DNA of 15,565 bases. It comes from Brevundimonas sp. (GTDB taxonomy: Bacteria; Pseudomonadota; Alphaproteobacteria; Caulobacterales; Caulobacteraceae). Where the stretch lies: the NCBI RefSeq assembly GCF_031082345.1, contig NZ_JAVHLH010000040.1, positions 1 through 15,565 on the forward strand. Reading direction: 5' to 3'. The translations under genes were made by a program, and so were the position numbers. The notes beneath the pieces were generated by a model. It was given only the letters and a program-made list of their open reading frames with translations, did no database searches and had not been told where the DNA came from. Positions 1-6,133 of this stretch are shown piece after piece (the stretch's first letter is position 1; each line of letters begins with the position of its first letter).

Positions 1-71
1 GGCCCGAGGCCGAGGCGGCGGTGGCGGCGCTGGCCGATCTGGTCGGTCGGCGCTTCGACGAGGATCAGTAA
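1..71 (+). CDS. ptsH: C-terminal end of probable HPr phosphocarrier protein (partial)
   Basis: The frame open from the left edge ends at TAA 69-71 and gives 22 complete codons reading PEAEAAVAALADLVGRRF followed by DEDQ. An acidic start, an alanine/leucine-rich amphipathic helix and a short acidic tail ending G-x-x-F-x-E/D are what the last helix of HPr-family proteins looks like (pattern like EEAVAALEALVADGFGE). HPr passes phosphate from enzyme I to EIIA proteins; in alphaproteobacteria it usually belongs to the regulatory nitrogen-type PTS. Only the last quarter of the protein is visible and the active-site His is outside the window, so the call rests on tail similarity alone. Any small alpha/beta protein ending in an amphipathic helix is an alternative. 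Confidence 0.45.
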   Translation, partial: PEAEAAVAALADLVGRRFDEDQ

Positions 72-83
72 CGAAAACGCCCC

Positions 84-107
84 GTCCCCGATCAAGTCGG
101 GGATGAC
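84..107. repeat. Short palindromic intergenic element
   Basis: CCCCGA (86-91) and TCGGGG (97-102) form a perfect 6-bp stem around TCAAG, flanked by GT and ATGAC. The string resembles the dispersed 'GTCATCCCCGACTTGATCGGGGAC' type palindromes common between genes in alphaproteobacterial genomes, where they behave as REP-like repeats. Only one copy lies in this window, so repetitiveness is from general knowledge, not observed. It has no T-tract and sits 12 nt after the HPr stop, so it might also stabilise or end that transcript. Confidence 0.45.
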
Positions 108-111
108 AAGC

Positions 112-138
112 GGTCGCGCGCTCAAGGAGCGAGCGACC
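112..138. other. Strong 12-bp hairpin between ptsH end and the secreted-protein gene
   Basis: Positions 112-123 and 127-138 pair at 11 of 12 positions (one G-A mismatch, 118 with 132) around the 3-nt loop AAG. There is no T-run on either side, so it is not a standard intrinsic terminator. It lies between two converging genes and could act as a transcript-end stabiliser or be part of a composite repeat with the palindrome just upstream. Confidence 0.4.
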
Positions 139-163
139 GCGTCGCGAGCGTTAGCGCCCTGAC

Positions 164-181
164 AAACGCCTTATGGCGTTT
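164..181 (-). terminator. Hairpin terminator candidate with the stop codon in its loop
   Basis: AAACGCC (164-170) and GGCGTTT (175-181) form a perfect 7-bp stem around TTAT. On the minus strand the loop is ATAA and contains the TAA stop (171-173) of the secreted-protein gene. The descending arm ends in TTT followed by GTC, so the U-tract is short. The hairpin may end the minus-strand transcript right at the stop codon. Confidence 0.45.
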
Positions 182-635
182 CGGTGATCAGCAGGGCGGC
201 CGAGGCGGTGCCGCCGTTGAAGGTGCCGATCCAGATGTCATAGGTGCCGCTGGCCGGCCTGTTGAAGCGCACCTCGGCGTCGCCGTCGCCCCAGCTGTCG
301 TCGTCACAATACCAGCGGCCGTCGGGACCGTTGATGATCAGGGTCGTGTCGGTCGAGGAGCGGGTGCGGAACACCAGCGGCAGCGATCCGGCGCTGTAGG
401 TGACCTCGAAGTCCGGCGCGTTGGAGATGTCCCCGACGCAGGCGCCCGGCAGGTCGGTGTCCGTATAGGCGTCGATCGAGCCGCCGGCGGTCAGATTGAC
501 CCGGTACGGATCCGGCGTGAAGCCGGCGTTGAGCCGGATTTCACCGAAATTGGCGGTCAGGCCGGCGTTCTGCGCGGCGGCCACGCCCGGTGCGAGCAGG
601 GCGGCGAACGCCAGCGCGCTGAGGAGAGTCTTCAT
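171..635 (-). CDS. Small secreted protein with PPC-like beta domain
   Basis: I chose ATG at 635, giving 154 aa, because it begins a clean Sec signal peptide (MKTLLSALAFAALLAPG then VAAAQ, cleavage about residue 22) and has GGGGA about 10 nt upstream. A longer frame to 833 would add 66 residues without signal character and run into the tRNA. The mature part is acidic and beta-rich, with a segment like DTTLIINGPDGRWYCDDDSW followed by a motif ending SGTYDIWIGTF. This resembles the pre-peptidase C-terminal (PPC) type domain, which carries no catalysis itself. Two cysteines (in GACVGD and WYCDDD) could form a disulfide, and the Asp-rich loop could bind calcium. It stands alone between converging ptsH and an upstream tRNA. 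A perfect TTGACGG -35-like box lies at 700-706 on the minus strand, but I see no good -10. Function unknown. Confidence 0.75.
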   Translation of the reverse strand: MKTLLSALAFAALLAPGVAAAQNAGLTANFGEIRLNAGFTPDPYRVNLTAGGSIDAYTDTDLPGACVGDISNAPDFEVTYSAGSLPLVFRTRSSTDTTLIINGPDGRWYCDDDSWGDGDAEVRFNRPASGTYDIWIGTFNGGTASAALLITETP

Positions 636-794
636 GTCATTGGTCCCCGATAATCCCTGTGGATCAGCCCGGACCGGACTCGACGCCAATCGAAGGCCGC
701 CGTCAAGCTGATCGAACGGTGTTGTCAGGATTCGTGGGACGCCGCCGCCGCCGCGGAAGCCTTTCCGGCCTGGGGCGCGTTCAGCGCGAGGGCC

Positions 795-870
<76 letters not shown>

Positions 871-895
871 GTTTCCGGGCTTCAGGCGAGGGCGC

Positions 896-925
896 GACAT
901 ACGAGCGGGGGCCCCGTGGTGTCAA
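896..925 (-). promoter_or_regulatory. Promoter of tRNA-Ala
   Basis: On the minus strand a perfect TTGACA (925-920) is followed after 17 nt by GTATGT, or after 18 nt by TATGTC (896-901). The expected start would be near 889, leaving a leader of about 20 nt before the tRNA 5' end at 870. The -35 is consensus and the -10 is weak. Confidence 0.5.
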
Positions 926-965
926 CGGTGTTCGGCGCCGATCGTCGCGGCGGCCGCGCGAATCC

Positions 966-994
966 TTGGACAGGCCGGAGCGACGCGCTAGAAG
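966..994 (+). promoter_or_regulatory. Candidate promoter of the YggT gene
   Basis: TTGGACA (966-972), 14 nt, then GCTAGAAG (987-994). The second box matches the Caulobacter housekeeping -10 pattern GCTANAWC in 7 of 8 positions and the spacing falls in the 10-14 nt range of that pattern. Predicted start is near 1000, about 22 nt before the ATG. Confidence 0.45.
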
Positions 995-1022
995 CGGACG
1001 GCATCGCGGGAGCATATCGTCC

Positions 1023-1328
1023 ATGGGTTACGCCATCGTCTGGCTGGTCAACACCATCCTGTCGCTCATGACCTGGGCGATCATACTGTCGGCCATCCTG
1101 AGCTGGCTGTTCGCCTTCGACGTCATCAACCATCGCAACCGCTTCGTGAACCAGGTGGCGATGTTCCTCGACGCCCTGACGGCGCCGATCCTGGCCCCCT
1201 TCCGGCGGATCATTCCGCCGCTGGGCGGACTGGACATCACGCCGATCGTGGCCATCCTGACGCTCCACTTCCTCGGCATATTGTTCAACCGGATGAGCGC
1301 GCCCTTCCTGATCCAGGTGCTGGGCTAG
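1023..1328 (+). CDS. YggT family membrane protein
   Basis: A 101-aa protein with the YggT layout: one hydrophobic helix (about 5-28, [20 protein letters not shown]), a polar middle with NRFVNQ and [20 protein letters not shown] then LDITPIVA, and a second helix near the C-terminus. The PFRRIIPP and GLDITP blocks are the family signature. The ATG at 1023 is preceded by GGGAG (1008-1012) with 10 nt spacing; an upstream in-frame start at 966 would overlap the promoter and adds no conserved sequence. YggT proteins sit in the inner membrane, and their plastid relatives (YlmG/CCB3) take part in cytochrome maturation or nucleoid placement; the bacterial role is unsettled. In many proteobacteria yggT is followed by a DUF167 gene, but here the next gene, 127 nt on, is a dehydrogenase, so it looks monocistronic. 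Confidence 0.9.
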   Translation: MGYAIVWLVNTILSLMTWAIILSAILSWLFAFDVINHRNRFVNQVAMFLDALTAPILAPFRRIIPPLGGLDITPIVAILTLHFLGILFNRMSAPFLIQVLG

Positions 1329-1455
1329 GCGTGACCGGCGTGCGACAGGCGGTCCCGAGCGACACGACGGCGGACGGCGGGCGCTTGCGCCGCCCGGCAG
1401 GCCGTCTAGGGTGCCGCTCCGATCGGGCCCAGCGCCCGCCAGTAGTCCGGACTTC

Positions 1456-2334
1456 ATGACCACGATCCGATCAGTCGCCATCGTCGGCGCGGGCCAGATG
1501 GGGGCGGGAATCGCCCAGGCCGTCGCGGCGGGCGGCTATGACGTCCTGCTCCATGACGCCGTCGCCGAACGCGTGCCCCAGGCCCAGGGCGTCATCGCCG
1601 CCAGCCTGTCGCGTCAGGTCGCGCGCGGACTGATCACCCAGGCCGAGGCCGACGCCGCCGTGGCGCGGATCCGGCCGGCGAAGTCGCTGGCCGAGGCGGC
1701 GAAGGCCGATCTGGTCATCGAGGCGGCGGTCGAGGACGAGGCGGTCAAGAAGGCCATCCTCGCCGATCTGGTCCCGCACCTGGGCCCGGACACCCTGCTG
1801 GCCTCAAACACCTCGTCGATCTCGATCACCCGCCTGGCCTCGGCGACCGACCGGCCCGAGCGCTTCATCGGCCTGCATTTCATGAAGCCGGCCCCGGTGA
1901 TGAAGCTGGTCGAGATCATCCGCGGCATCGCCACCTCGGCCGAGACCTACGACACCGCCGTCGCCTTCGCCGAGAGCCTCGGCAAGACCACCACCAACGC
2001 CGAGGACTTTCCGGCCTTCATCGTCAACCGCATCCTGGTGCCGATGATCAACGAGGCGATCTACACCCTCTACGAGGGGGTCGGGAACGTGACCTCGATC
2101 GACAAGGCGCTGAAGCTGGGGGCCAACCATCCGATGGGGCCGCTGGAGCTGGCCGACTTCATGGGGCTGGACGTCGTGCTGGCGATCATGAACGTGCTCT
2201 ATGAGGGCCTGGCCGACAGCAAATACCGGCCCTGCCCGCTGCTGGTGAAGTATGTCGAGGCCGGCTGGCTGGGGCGCAAGTCCGGGCGCGGCTTCTACGA
2301 CTATTCCGGCGAAACGCCGGTCCCCACGCGATGA
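1456..2334 (+). CDS. 3-hydroxyacyl-CoA (3-hydroxybutyryl-CoA) dehydrogenase
   Basis: The 292-aa product matches the usual length of single-domain short-chain hydroxyacyl-CoA dehydrogenases, which oxidise (S)-3-hydroxybutyryl-CoA to acetoacetyl-CoA with NAD+ (or reverse it) in beta-oxidation, butanoate or phenylacetate pathways. The N-terminal Rossmann fold has G11-x-G13-x-x-G16. N118-T-S-S lies in the active site. The catalytic dyad is His141 in GLHFMKPAPVMKLVEI and Glu153. The C-terminal dimer domain shows FPAFIVNR and HPMGPLELADFMGLDV. The ATG at 1456 starts directly before the first beta strand; the extension to 1411 is unlike the family. The usual Asn in HF(F/M)NP is Lys144 here. Its stop overlaps the next gene's start (ATGA), implying translational coupling. 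Whether it serves fatty-acid degradation or polyhydroxybutyrate cannot be told here, so I give no symbol (hbd and paaH are both used). Confidence 0.93.
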   Translation: MTTIRSVAIVGAGQMGAGIAQAVAAGGYDVLLHDAVAERVPQAQGVIAASLSRQVARGLITQAEADAAVARIRPAKSLAEAAKADLVIEAAVEDEAVKKAILADLVPHLGPDTLLASNTSSISITRLASATDRPERFIGLHFMKPAPVMKLVEIIRGIATSAETYDTAVAFAESLGKTTTNAEDFPAFIVNRILVPMINEAIYTLYEGVGNVTSIDKALKLGANHPMGPLELADFMGLDVVLAIMNVLYEGLADSKYRPCPLLVKYVEAGWLGRKSGRGFYDYSGETPVPTR

Positions 2335-2912
2335 TCCGCCCGAAGCTTCCGCCGCTCGAGCGGCCCGAGGACTTCCCCGGCCAGACCCGGGTGACCTGGA
2401 GTCGGGAGCCTTACCGGATCGTGCTGGCCGCGATCCTGGGCGCGCTGTGGCCGCCGCTGATCCTCACCCTGCCGCTGTGGCCGCCGAGGAACTGGGTCCC
2501 GGGGCTGGAACTCGACTGGCGGCTGCTGGTGCTGTTCATCGGACTGCTGGCCGTGCCCGGCGGCCTGTGGCTGCTGGACAGGGAACGGCGGCGCAGCGGC
2601 CGGCCCTCGACCCGGCTGGGTGTGATCTGGCGTTTCATGTTCTACGGCGGCCTGCTGGCGGCGGCGCTCGGAGCGCTGTTCGCCCTGCTCCAGTCGGTGC
2701 TGCAGTGGCTGCATGCCTCCAATGTCGAAGAGGCGGTCGGCGGCAGCGAGACCTCCCTGCTGATCTACGGCGTCGGCGGCCTTTCGGTCGCCGTCCTGGT
2801 CGGCGTCAGCTACGCCCTGTGGGCCGGTCTGTGCGCCGCCTTCATCGCCTTTCGGCCGCAGCCGGAAGTGCGCGACCGCCTGGGCCTGATGGGCGAGCGC
2901 GAGGCGGACTGA
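2331..2912 (+). CDS. Four-helix inner-membrane protein of unknown function
   Basis: A 193-aa protein whose ATG overlaps the dehydrogenase stop by 4 nt (ATGA at 2331-2334), so the two are probably co-translated. After a polar, proline-rich N-terminus (about 1-28), I read four hydrophobic segments: near 29-50, 64-81, 99-121 and 143-174. A basic loop (DRERRRSGRPSTR) follows helix 2 and an acidic/basic tail (PEVRDRLGLMGEREAD) ends the protein. By the positive-inside rule the basic loop would be cytoplasmic. I recognise no family motif, and no catalytic residues stand out. The coupling is the only functional hint; it may just reflect compact gene packing. Confidence 0.8.
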   Translation: MIRPKLPPLERPEDFPGQTRVTWSREPYRIVLAAILGALWPPLILTLPLWPPRNWVPGLELDWRLLVLFIGLLAVPGGLWLLDRERRRSGRPSTRLGVIWRFMFYGGLLAAALGALFALLQSVLQWLHASNVEEAVGGSETSLLIYGVGGLSVAVLVGVSYALWAGLCAAFIAFRPQPEVRDRLGLMGEREAD

Positions 2913-2933
2913 GCCGGCCCCGCTGAACCGTTA

Positions 2934-2957
2934 CCGCGAATTTATTTTTCTTCGCGG
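2934..2957. other. Hairpin with a T-rich loop upstream of the DUF418 gene
   Basis: CCGCGAA (2934-2940) and TTCGCGG (2951-2957) pair perfectly around TTTATTTTTC. The surrounding 2930-2980 stretch is markedly AT-rich for this window, so it probably contains the end of the upstream pair's transcript and the promoter of the DUF418 gene. TGTAAAGC at 2966-2973 is a weak -10-like box. The T-run is inside the loop, so this is not a standard terminator. Confidence 0.35.
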
Positions 2958-3003
2958 GCTTCTGGTGTAAAGCTTCCTTGTCTGCGCTGTGGGGGAGGCT
3001 GAC

Positions 3004-4248
3004 ATGACTGCCGAAGCGACGATCGCTGTAGCGCCGGGGGCCGTCGGGCCCGTCCGCGAGAAGGACCGCATCCACAATCTGGATATGCTGAGAGGCTTCG
3101 CCATCCTCGGCATCCTGGCGGTCAACGCCATGGCCTTCGCCTGGCCGGTCGAATTGATGATGGCCGAGGCGCCGCCGCCCGGCGAGCTCACCCGCGCCGA
3201 TATGATCGGCCTGTGGGTCACCGACGTCTTCTTCTCCGACAAGATGCGCACCCTGTTCACCATGCTGTTCGGAGTGTCGGTCTTCCTCGTCGGCGGCGAA
3301 CGGTCCGACGAGGTCCGGGGCAAGGTGCTGATCCGCCGGCTGCTGTGGCTCGGCCTGTTCGGCGCCCTTCACGGCGCCCTGCTCTGGTACGGCGACATCC
3401 TGCTGCACTACGCCTACTGCGGCCTGCTGATGATGCTGATGCGGTCGTGGACCGCCCGGCGCCTGCTGTGGGTCGGGGGGCTGGTCACCCTGCTGTGGGG
3501 CGTCGTGGCCACCCTCGGCATGTGGGGCATGGCCAATATGCCGGCCGAGTTCGCCGAGCAGATGGAGGCGGGCCGCCCCTCGGCGACGCCGGAGTCGATC
3601 GCGGCCGCGGTCGAAATCTACCGCTCCGGCTGGCCGGCCGGTCTGGTCGAGAACCTCAAGGCCTGGGGCGTCTTCCAGCTGATGGCCAGCCCGTTCCTGA
3701 TCCCCATCACCGTGCCGCTGATGATGGTGGGTCTGGGTCTGTTCAAGTCGGGCTATCTGGCCGGCCGGGCGCCGATGTGGACCTATCTTCTGGTGCTGCT
3801 CGCCGGCGGAGCCAACCTGGCGGTCTTCGCCCTCTGGGCCTGGCAGAAGACGATGGCGGGCGAGGGCGCGGATCCGACGGGCGGGCTGGCCGCCGCGGCG
3901 GGCGGCATGGCCCCCCTGATCACCCTGTTCTACGCCACCCTGCTGATCCTGATGGTCCGGTTCGGGCTGAAACCGCTGACCCGGATGTTCGTCCCCGTCG
4001 GCCGGATGGCCTTCACCAACTATCTGACCCAGACGCTGATCATGGTCACCCTCTACTATGCGCCTTGGGGCCTGATGTGGTTCGGGACCCATTCGCCGGT
4101 CGAGATGTGGCAGGTGGTCGGCGCCGTCTGGGTCGCCCAGCTGATCTGGTCGCCGCTGTGGCTGTCGGTCTTCCAGATGGGTCCGCTGGAGTGGGTATGG
4201 CGCTGCCTGACCTACGGGCGGATGGTGCCGATCCGGCGAGCCGCCTGA
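3004..4248 (+). CDS. DUF418 / YeiB-like integral membrane protein
   Basis: A 414-aa polytopic membrane protein. The N-terminus carries the YeiB signature, DRIHNLDMLRGFAILGILA followed by VN; then come LLHYAYCGLLMM in the next helices and, at the C-terminus, the DUF418 block with GRMAFTNYLTQTLI and GPLEWVWRCLTYGR. This family is related to membrane acyltransferases of the HGSNAT/YeiB group; substrate and reaction are generally unknown, so only the family can be given. I chose ATG 3004 because GGGGGAGG (2991-2998) sits 5 nt before it. The GTG at 2989 would place that ribosome site inside the coding sequence. It lies 91 nt after the preceding gene and 87 nt before hisS, with a structured spacer at each side, so it is probably its own transcription unit. 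Confidence 0.9.
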   Translation: MTAEATIAVAPGAVGPVREKDRIHNLDMLRGFAILGILAVNAMAFAWPVELMMAEAPPPGELTRADMIGLWVTDVFFSDKMRTLFTMLFGVSVFLVGGERSDEVRGKVLIRRLLWLGLFGALHGALLWYGDILLHYAYCGLLMMLMRSWTARRLLWVGGLVTLLWGVVATLGMWGMANMPAEFAEQMEAGRPSATPESIAAAVEIYRSGWPAGLVENLKAWGVFQLMASPFLIPITVPLMMVGLGLFKSGYLAGRAPMWTYLLVLLAGGANLAVFALWAWQKTMAGEGADPTGGLAAAAGGMAPLITLFYATLLILMVRFGLKPLTRMFVPVGRMAFTNYLTQTLIMVTLYYAPWGLMWFGTHSPVEMWQVVGAVWVAQLIWSPLWLSVFQMGPLEWVWRCLTYGRMVPIRRAA

Positions 4249-4268
4249 CGACAGGTCGCGGTTCGGAA

Positions 4269-4318
4269 GGCGAGGGGACAGGGGCGGTTCTCCCGCCTCT
4301 CGACCCTCGCCCCTCGCC
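4269..4318. repeat. Nested inverted repeat with CCCCTCG tandem units
   Basis: GGCGAGGGG (4269-4277) pairs with CCCCTCGCC (4310-4318), and inside it GGGGCGG (4281-4287) pairs with CCGCCTC (4293-4299, one G-U). The right arm continues as short tandem CCCCTCG units to 4322. With no T-tract it may be a REP-like element or a non-classical end for the DUF418 transcript. It lies immediately before the weak ribosome site of hisS. Confidence 0.4.
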
Positions 4319-4335
4319 CCTCTAAGAAGCGCGGC

Positions 4336-5844
4336 ATGACCGACGCCGCCCCTCCCCGCCCCCAGGCCCGCAGCCCGCGAGGCTTCGCCGACCGCCGCGG
4401 CCGCGACCTGATCGCCGAGCGCCGGCTGGTGACCCGGGTGTCCGCCGTCTACGAGCGCTGGGGCTTCGAGCCGCTGGACACGGGCGCCTTCGAATACGCC
4501 GACGCCCTGGGCAAATTCCTGCCCGACGCCGACCGCCCGAACGAGGGCGTCTTCGCCCTGCAGGACGACCCGGACGAGGACGGAAACGGCGAGTGGATGG
4601 CGCTGCGCTACGACCTGACCGCGCCCCTGGCCCGGTTCGCGGCCCAGAATTGGGAGACCCTGCCCAAGCCGTTCCGCCGCTACGCCTTCGGGCCGGTTTG
4701 GCGCAATGAGAAGCCCGGCCCGGGCCGCTTCCGCGAGTTCGTCCAGTGCGACGCCGACACGGTCGGCTCCGACCGGCCCGAGGCCGACGCCGAGATCATC
4801 GCCATGGCCGTCGAGGGCCTGCAGGCGGCGGGTCTGGCGCCCGATCAGGCCGTGCTGCGGGTCTCGAACCGCAAGCTGTTCGACGGCCTGTTCGAGGCCG
4901 GCGGCGTCGAGGACGCGGGGCAGAAGCTGACCGCGCTGCGCGCCATCGACAAATACGACCGGCTGGGCTGGGAGGGCGTCGCCGCCCTGCTGGGCGAGGG
5001 CCGGCTGGACGAGTCGGGCGACTACACCAGGGGCGCGGGCCTGCCCTCGCCGGTGATCGGCGCCATCGAGGCCTTCCTCGCCTCGGCCGGAAGCGCCGAT
5101 GCGACGCGGGCGCAGACGCTGGAGGCGGTGGCCCGTTCGGGGAACATCGGCGCGGCGGGCGAGGCGGCGCTGAACGAACTGGCCGCCATCGACCGGGCCC
5201 TGGGCGCGATGAAGGTCGGGCAGGACGCCGTGCGCTTCGATCCGACCATCGTGCGCGGGCTGGAATATTACACCGGGGCCGTGTTCGAGGCCGAGCTGCT
5301 GCTGGAGACCACCGACGACAAGGGTCGGGCGGTGCGCTTCGGCTCGATCGGCGGCGGCGGGCGCTATGACGACCTGGTGGCGCGCTTCACCGGCGAGCGG
5401 CTGCCGGCGACCGGCTTCTCGTTCGGCGTATCGCGGCTGGCCTCGGCCCTGCGCGCGGCGGGCCGCGGGGCCGCGGACGCGGTGCGCGGGCCGGTGGTGG
5501 TGATCGTCTTCTCCGAAGACGACATGCAGCATTATCTCGACGCGGTGGCCGAGCTGCGCAACGCCGGCGTCGCCGCCGAACTCTACCTCGGTCGGGCCGG
5601 CATGAAGGCGCAGATGAAATACGCCGATCGCCGCGGGGCGCCGGCGGCGGTGATCCTCGGAGGCGACGAGATCGCGGCCGGTCAGGTGACCATCAAGGAT
5701 CTCGACGCCGGCCGGGCGCTGGCCGCCGGAATCGCCGACAACGAGGCCTGGAAGGCCGAGCGTCCCGGACAGGTGATCGTTCCGCGCGCCGCCCTGGTCG
5801 AGACCGTGCGCCGCATCGCCGACCGTCCGCACACGGAACCGTAA
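4336..5844 (+). CDS. hisS: Histidyl-tRNA synthetase, alphaproteobacterial type
   Basis: The 502-aa product charges tRNA-His with histidine in the cytoplasm using ATP. Class II landmarks appear in order: ALRYDLTAPLARF (motif 1 side), motif 2 with FRRYAFGPVWRNEKPGPGRF then REFVQCDADTVG (residues 113-144), the HisRS-specific RGLEYYTGAVFEAE (307-320), and motif 3 with GGGGRYDDL and ATGFSFGVSRLASAL, then a C-terminal anticodon-binding domain. It is longer than the roughly 420-aa E. coli enzyme. The GRFREF-QCDADTVG form is the divergent alphaproteobacterial type, known to go with tRNA-His lacking the usual G-1. HisZ, the inactive paralogue, is unlikely because motif 2 arginines and the RGLEYYTG block are intact. 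The ATG at 4336 has only a weak AAGAAG upstream. Antisense ORFs across it are composition artefacts. Confidence 0.95.
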   Translation: MTDAAPPRPQARSPRGFADRRGRDLIAERRLVTRVSAVYERWGFEPLDTGAFEYADALGKFLPDADRPNEGVFALQDDPDEDGNGEWMALRYDLTAPLARFAAQNWETLPKPFRRYAFGPVWRNEKPGPGRFREFVQCDADTVGSDRPEADAEIIAMAVEGLQAAGLAPDQAVLRVSNRKLFDGLFEAGGVEDAGQKLTALRAIDKYDRLGWEGVAALLGEGRLDESGDYTRGAGLPSPVIGAIEAFLASAGSADATRAQTLEAVARSGNIGAAGEAALNELAAIDRALGAMKVGQDAVRFDPTIVRGLEYYTGAVFEAELLLETTDDKGRAVRFGSIGGGGRYDDLVARFTGERLPATGFSFGVSRLASALRAAGRGAADAVRGPVVVIVFSEDDMQHYLDAVAELRNAGVAAELYLGRAGMKAQMKYADRRGAPAAVILGGDEIAAGQVTIKDLDAGRALAAGIADNEAWKAERPGQVIVPRAALVETVRRIADRPHTEP

Positions 5845-5845
5845 G

Positions 5846-5858
5846 TTATCATTGATAA
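5846..5858. promoter_or_regulatory. Perfect palindrome TTATCA-T-TGATAA
   Basis: A 13-bp perfect inverted repeat begins one base after the hisS stop codon, in an AT-rich pocket. It looks like a dimeric regulator site rather than a terminator (weak stem, 1-nt centre). It does not match Fur, LexA or FNR consensus well. If a regulator binds it, the downstream candidate small RNA is the nearest target. Confidence 0.3.
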
Positions 5859-5922
5859 GGGATGAAAACGGACCGATTCGGCTGCGACTTCATTGACTTG
5901 GCCACGGGAATGTCGTCATTCT

Positions 5923-5947
5923 GGGACCACTCGGAAGCCGTAGCGTT
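5923..5947 (+). promoter_or_regulatory. ECF-sigma-like promoter of the candidate small RNA
   Basis: GGGAC (5923-5927), 16 nt, CGTT (5944-5947). The alphaproteobacterial general-stress sigma factor EcfG/SigT recognises GGAAC-N16/17-CGTT, so this is one mismatch from consensus at correct spacing. Predicted start is near 5954. A lone match of this length can arise by chance. Confidence 0.3.
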
Positions 5948-5953
5948 TCGGCG

Positions 5954-6047
5954 CAGCGGCCTTTCGGAGGCGTTTCGGGGAGGAAACGTCCGCTCCGTAG
6001 AGAGCGATAGAAGCCCGCCGCGATGTATCCCCCGCGGCGGGCTTTTT
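5954..6047 (+). ncRNA. Candidate small RNA ending in a strong intrinsic terminator
   Basis: The 5' end is inferred from the ECF-like promoter; the 3' end from the terminator. The predicted RNA of about 94 nt folds as three hairpins: CGTTTC-GGGGAG-GAAACG (5971-5988), CGCTC-CGTAGA-GAGCG (5991-6006), and the 12-bp terminator stem (6011-6044) with loop ATGTATCCCC. Unpaired GGGGAG and TATCCCC loops are typical places for base-pairing with mRNA. Alphaproteobacterial stress sRNAs such as Caulobacter GsrN use C-rich loops and an EcfG-family promoter, but I cannot claim homology. No convincing protein frame is present: the frame from 5862 runs straight through the terminator. The alternative is that this is only a long hisS 3' UTR. 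Confidence 0.4.
6011..6047 (+). terminator. Intrinsic terminator (12-bp stem, T5)
   Basis: AAGCCCGCCGCG (6011-6022) and CGCGGCGGGCTT (6033-6044) pair perfectly around a 10-nt loop, with TTTTT at 6043-6047. It ends the plus-strand transcript from the candidate small RNA and/or hisS, whose stop lies 166 nt upstream. Confidence 0.9.
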
Positions 6048-6077
6048 CGTGCGCGCCGTCCGGCCGCCGGCGACACG

Positions 6078-6111
6078 AAAAAGGGCCGGAGCGTCGCCGC
6101 CCCGGCCCTTT
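6078..6111 (-). terminator. Intrinsic terminator of the M13 peptidase gene
   Basis: Read on the minus strand, AAAGGGCCGG (6111-6102) and CCGGCCCTTT (6089-6080) pair perfectly around 12 nt and run into TTTTT (6082-6078). It lies 22 nt after the peptidase stop. An outer CACGAA/TTCGTG pairing (6074-6079 with 6115-6120) could extend the stem. Confidence 0.9.
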
Positions 6112-6133
6112 CCGTTCGTGAAGCGACGACCGC

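Noticed and set aside
2842..5832. 996-codon minus-strand ORF opposite the DUF418 gene and hisS
   Set aside because: It is antisense to two well-supported genes, its product is low-complexity (Gly/Arg/Gln/His-rich) without domain motifs, and long antisense frames are expected when the third codon position is nearly always G or C.
5977..5996. GAGGAAACGTCCG string resembling the P4 core of RNase P RNA
   Set aside because: The transcript unit is about 94 nt, far shorter than RNase P RNA, and the partner P4 strand and other conserved regions are missing.
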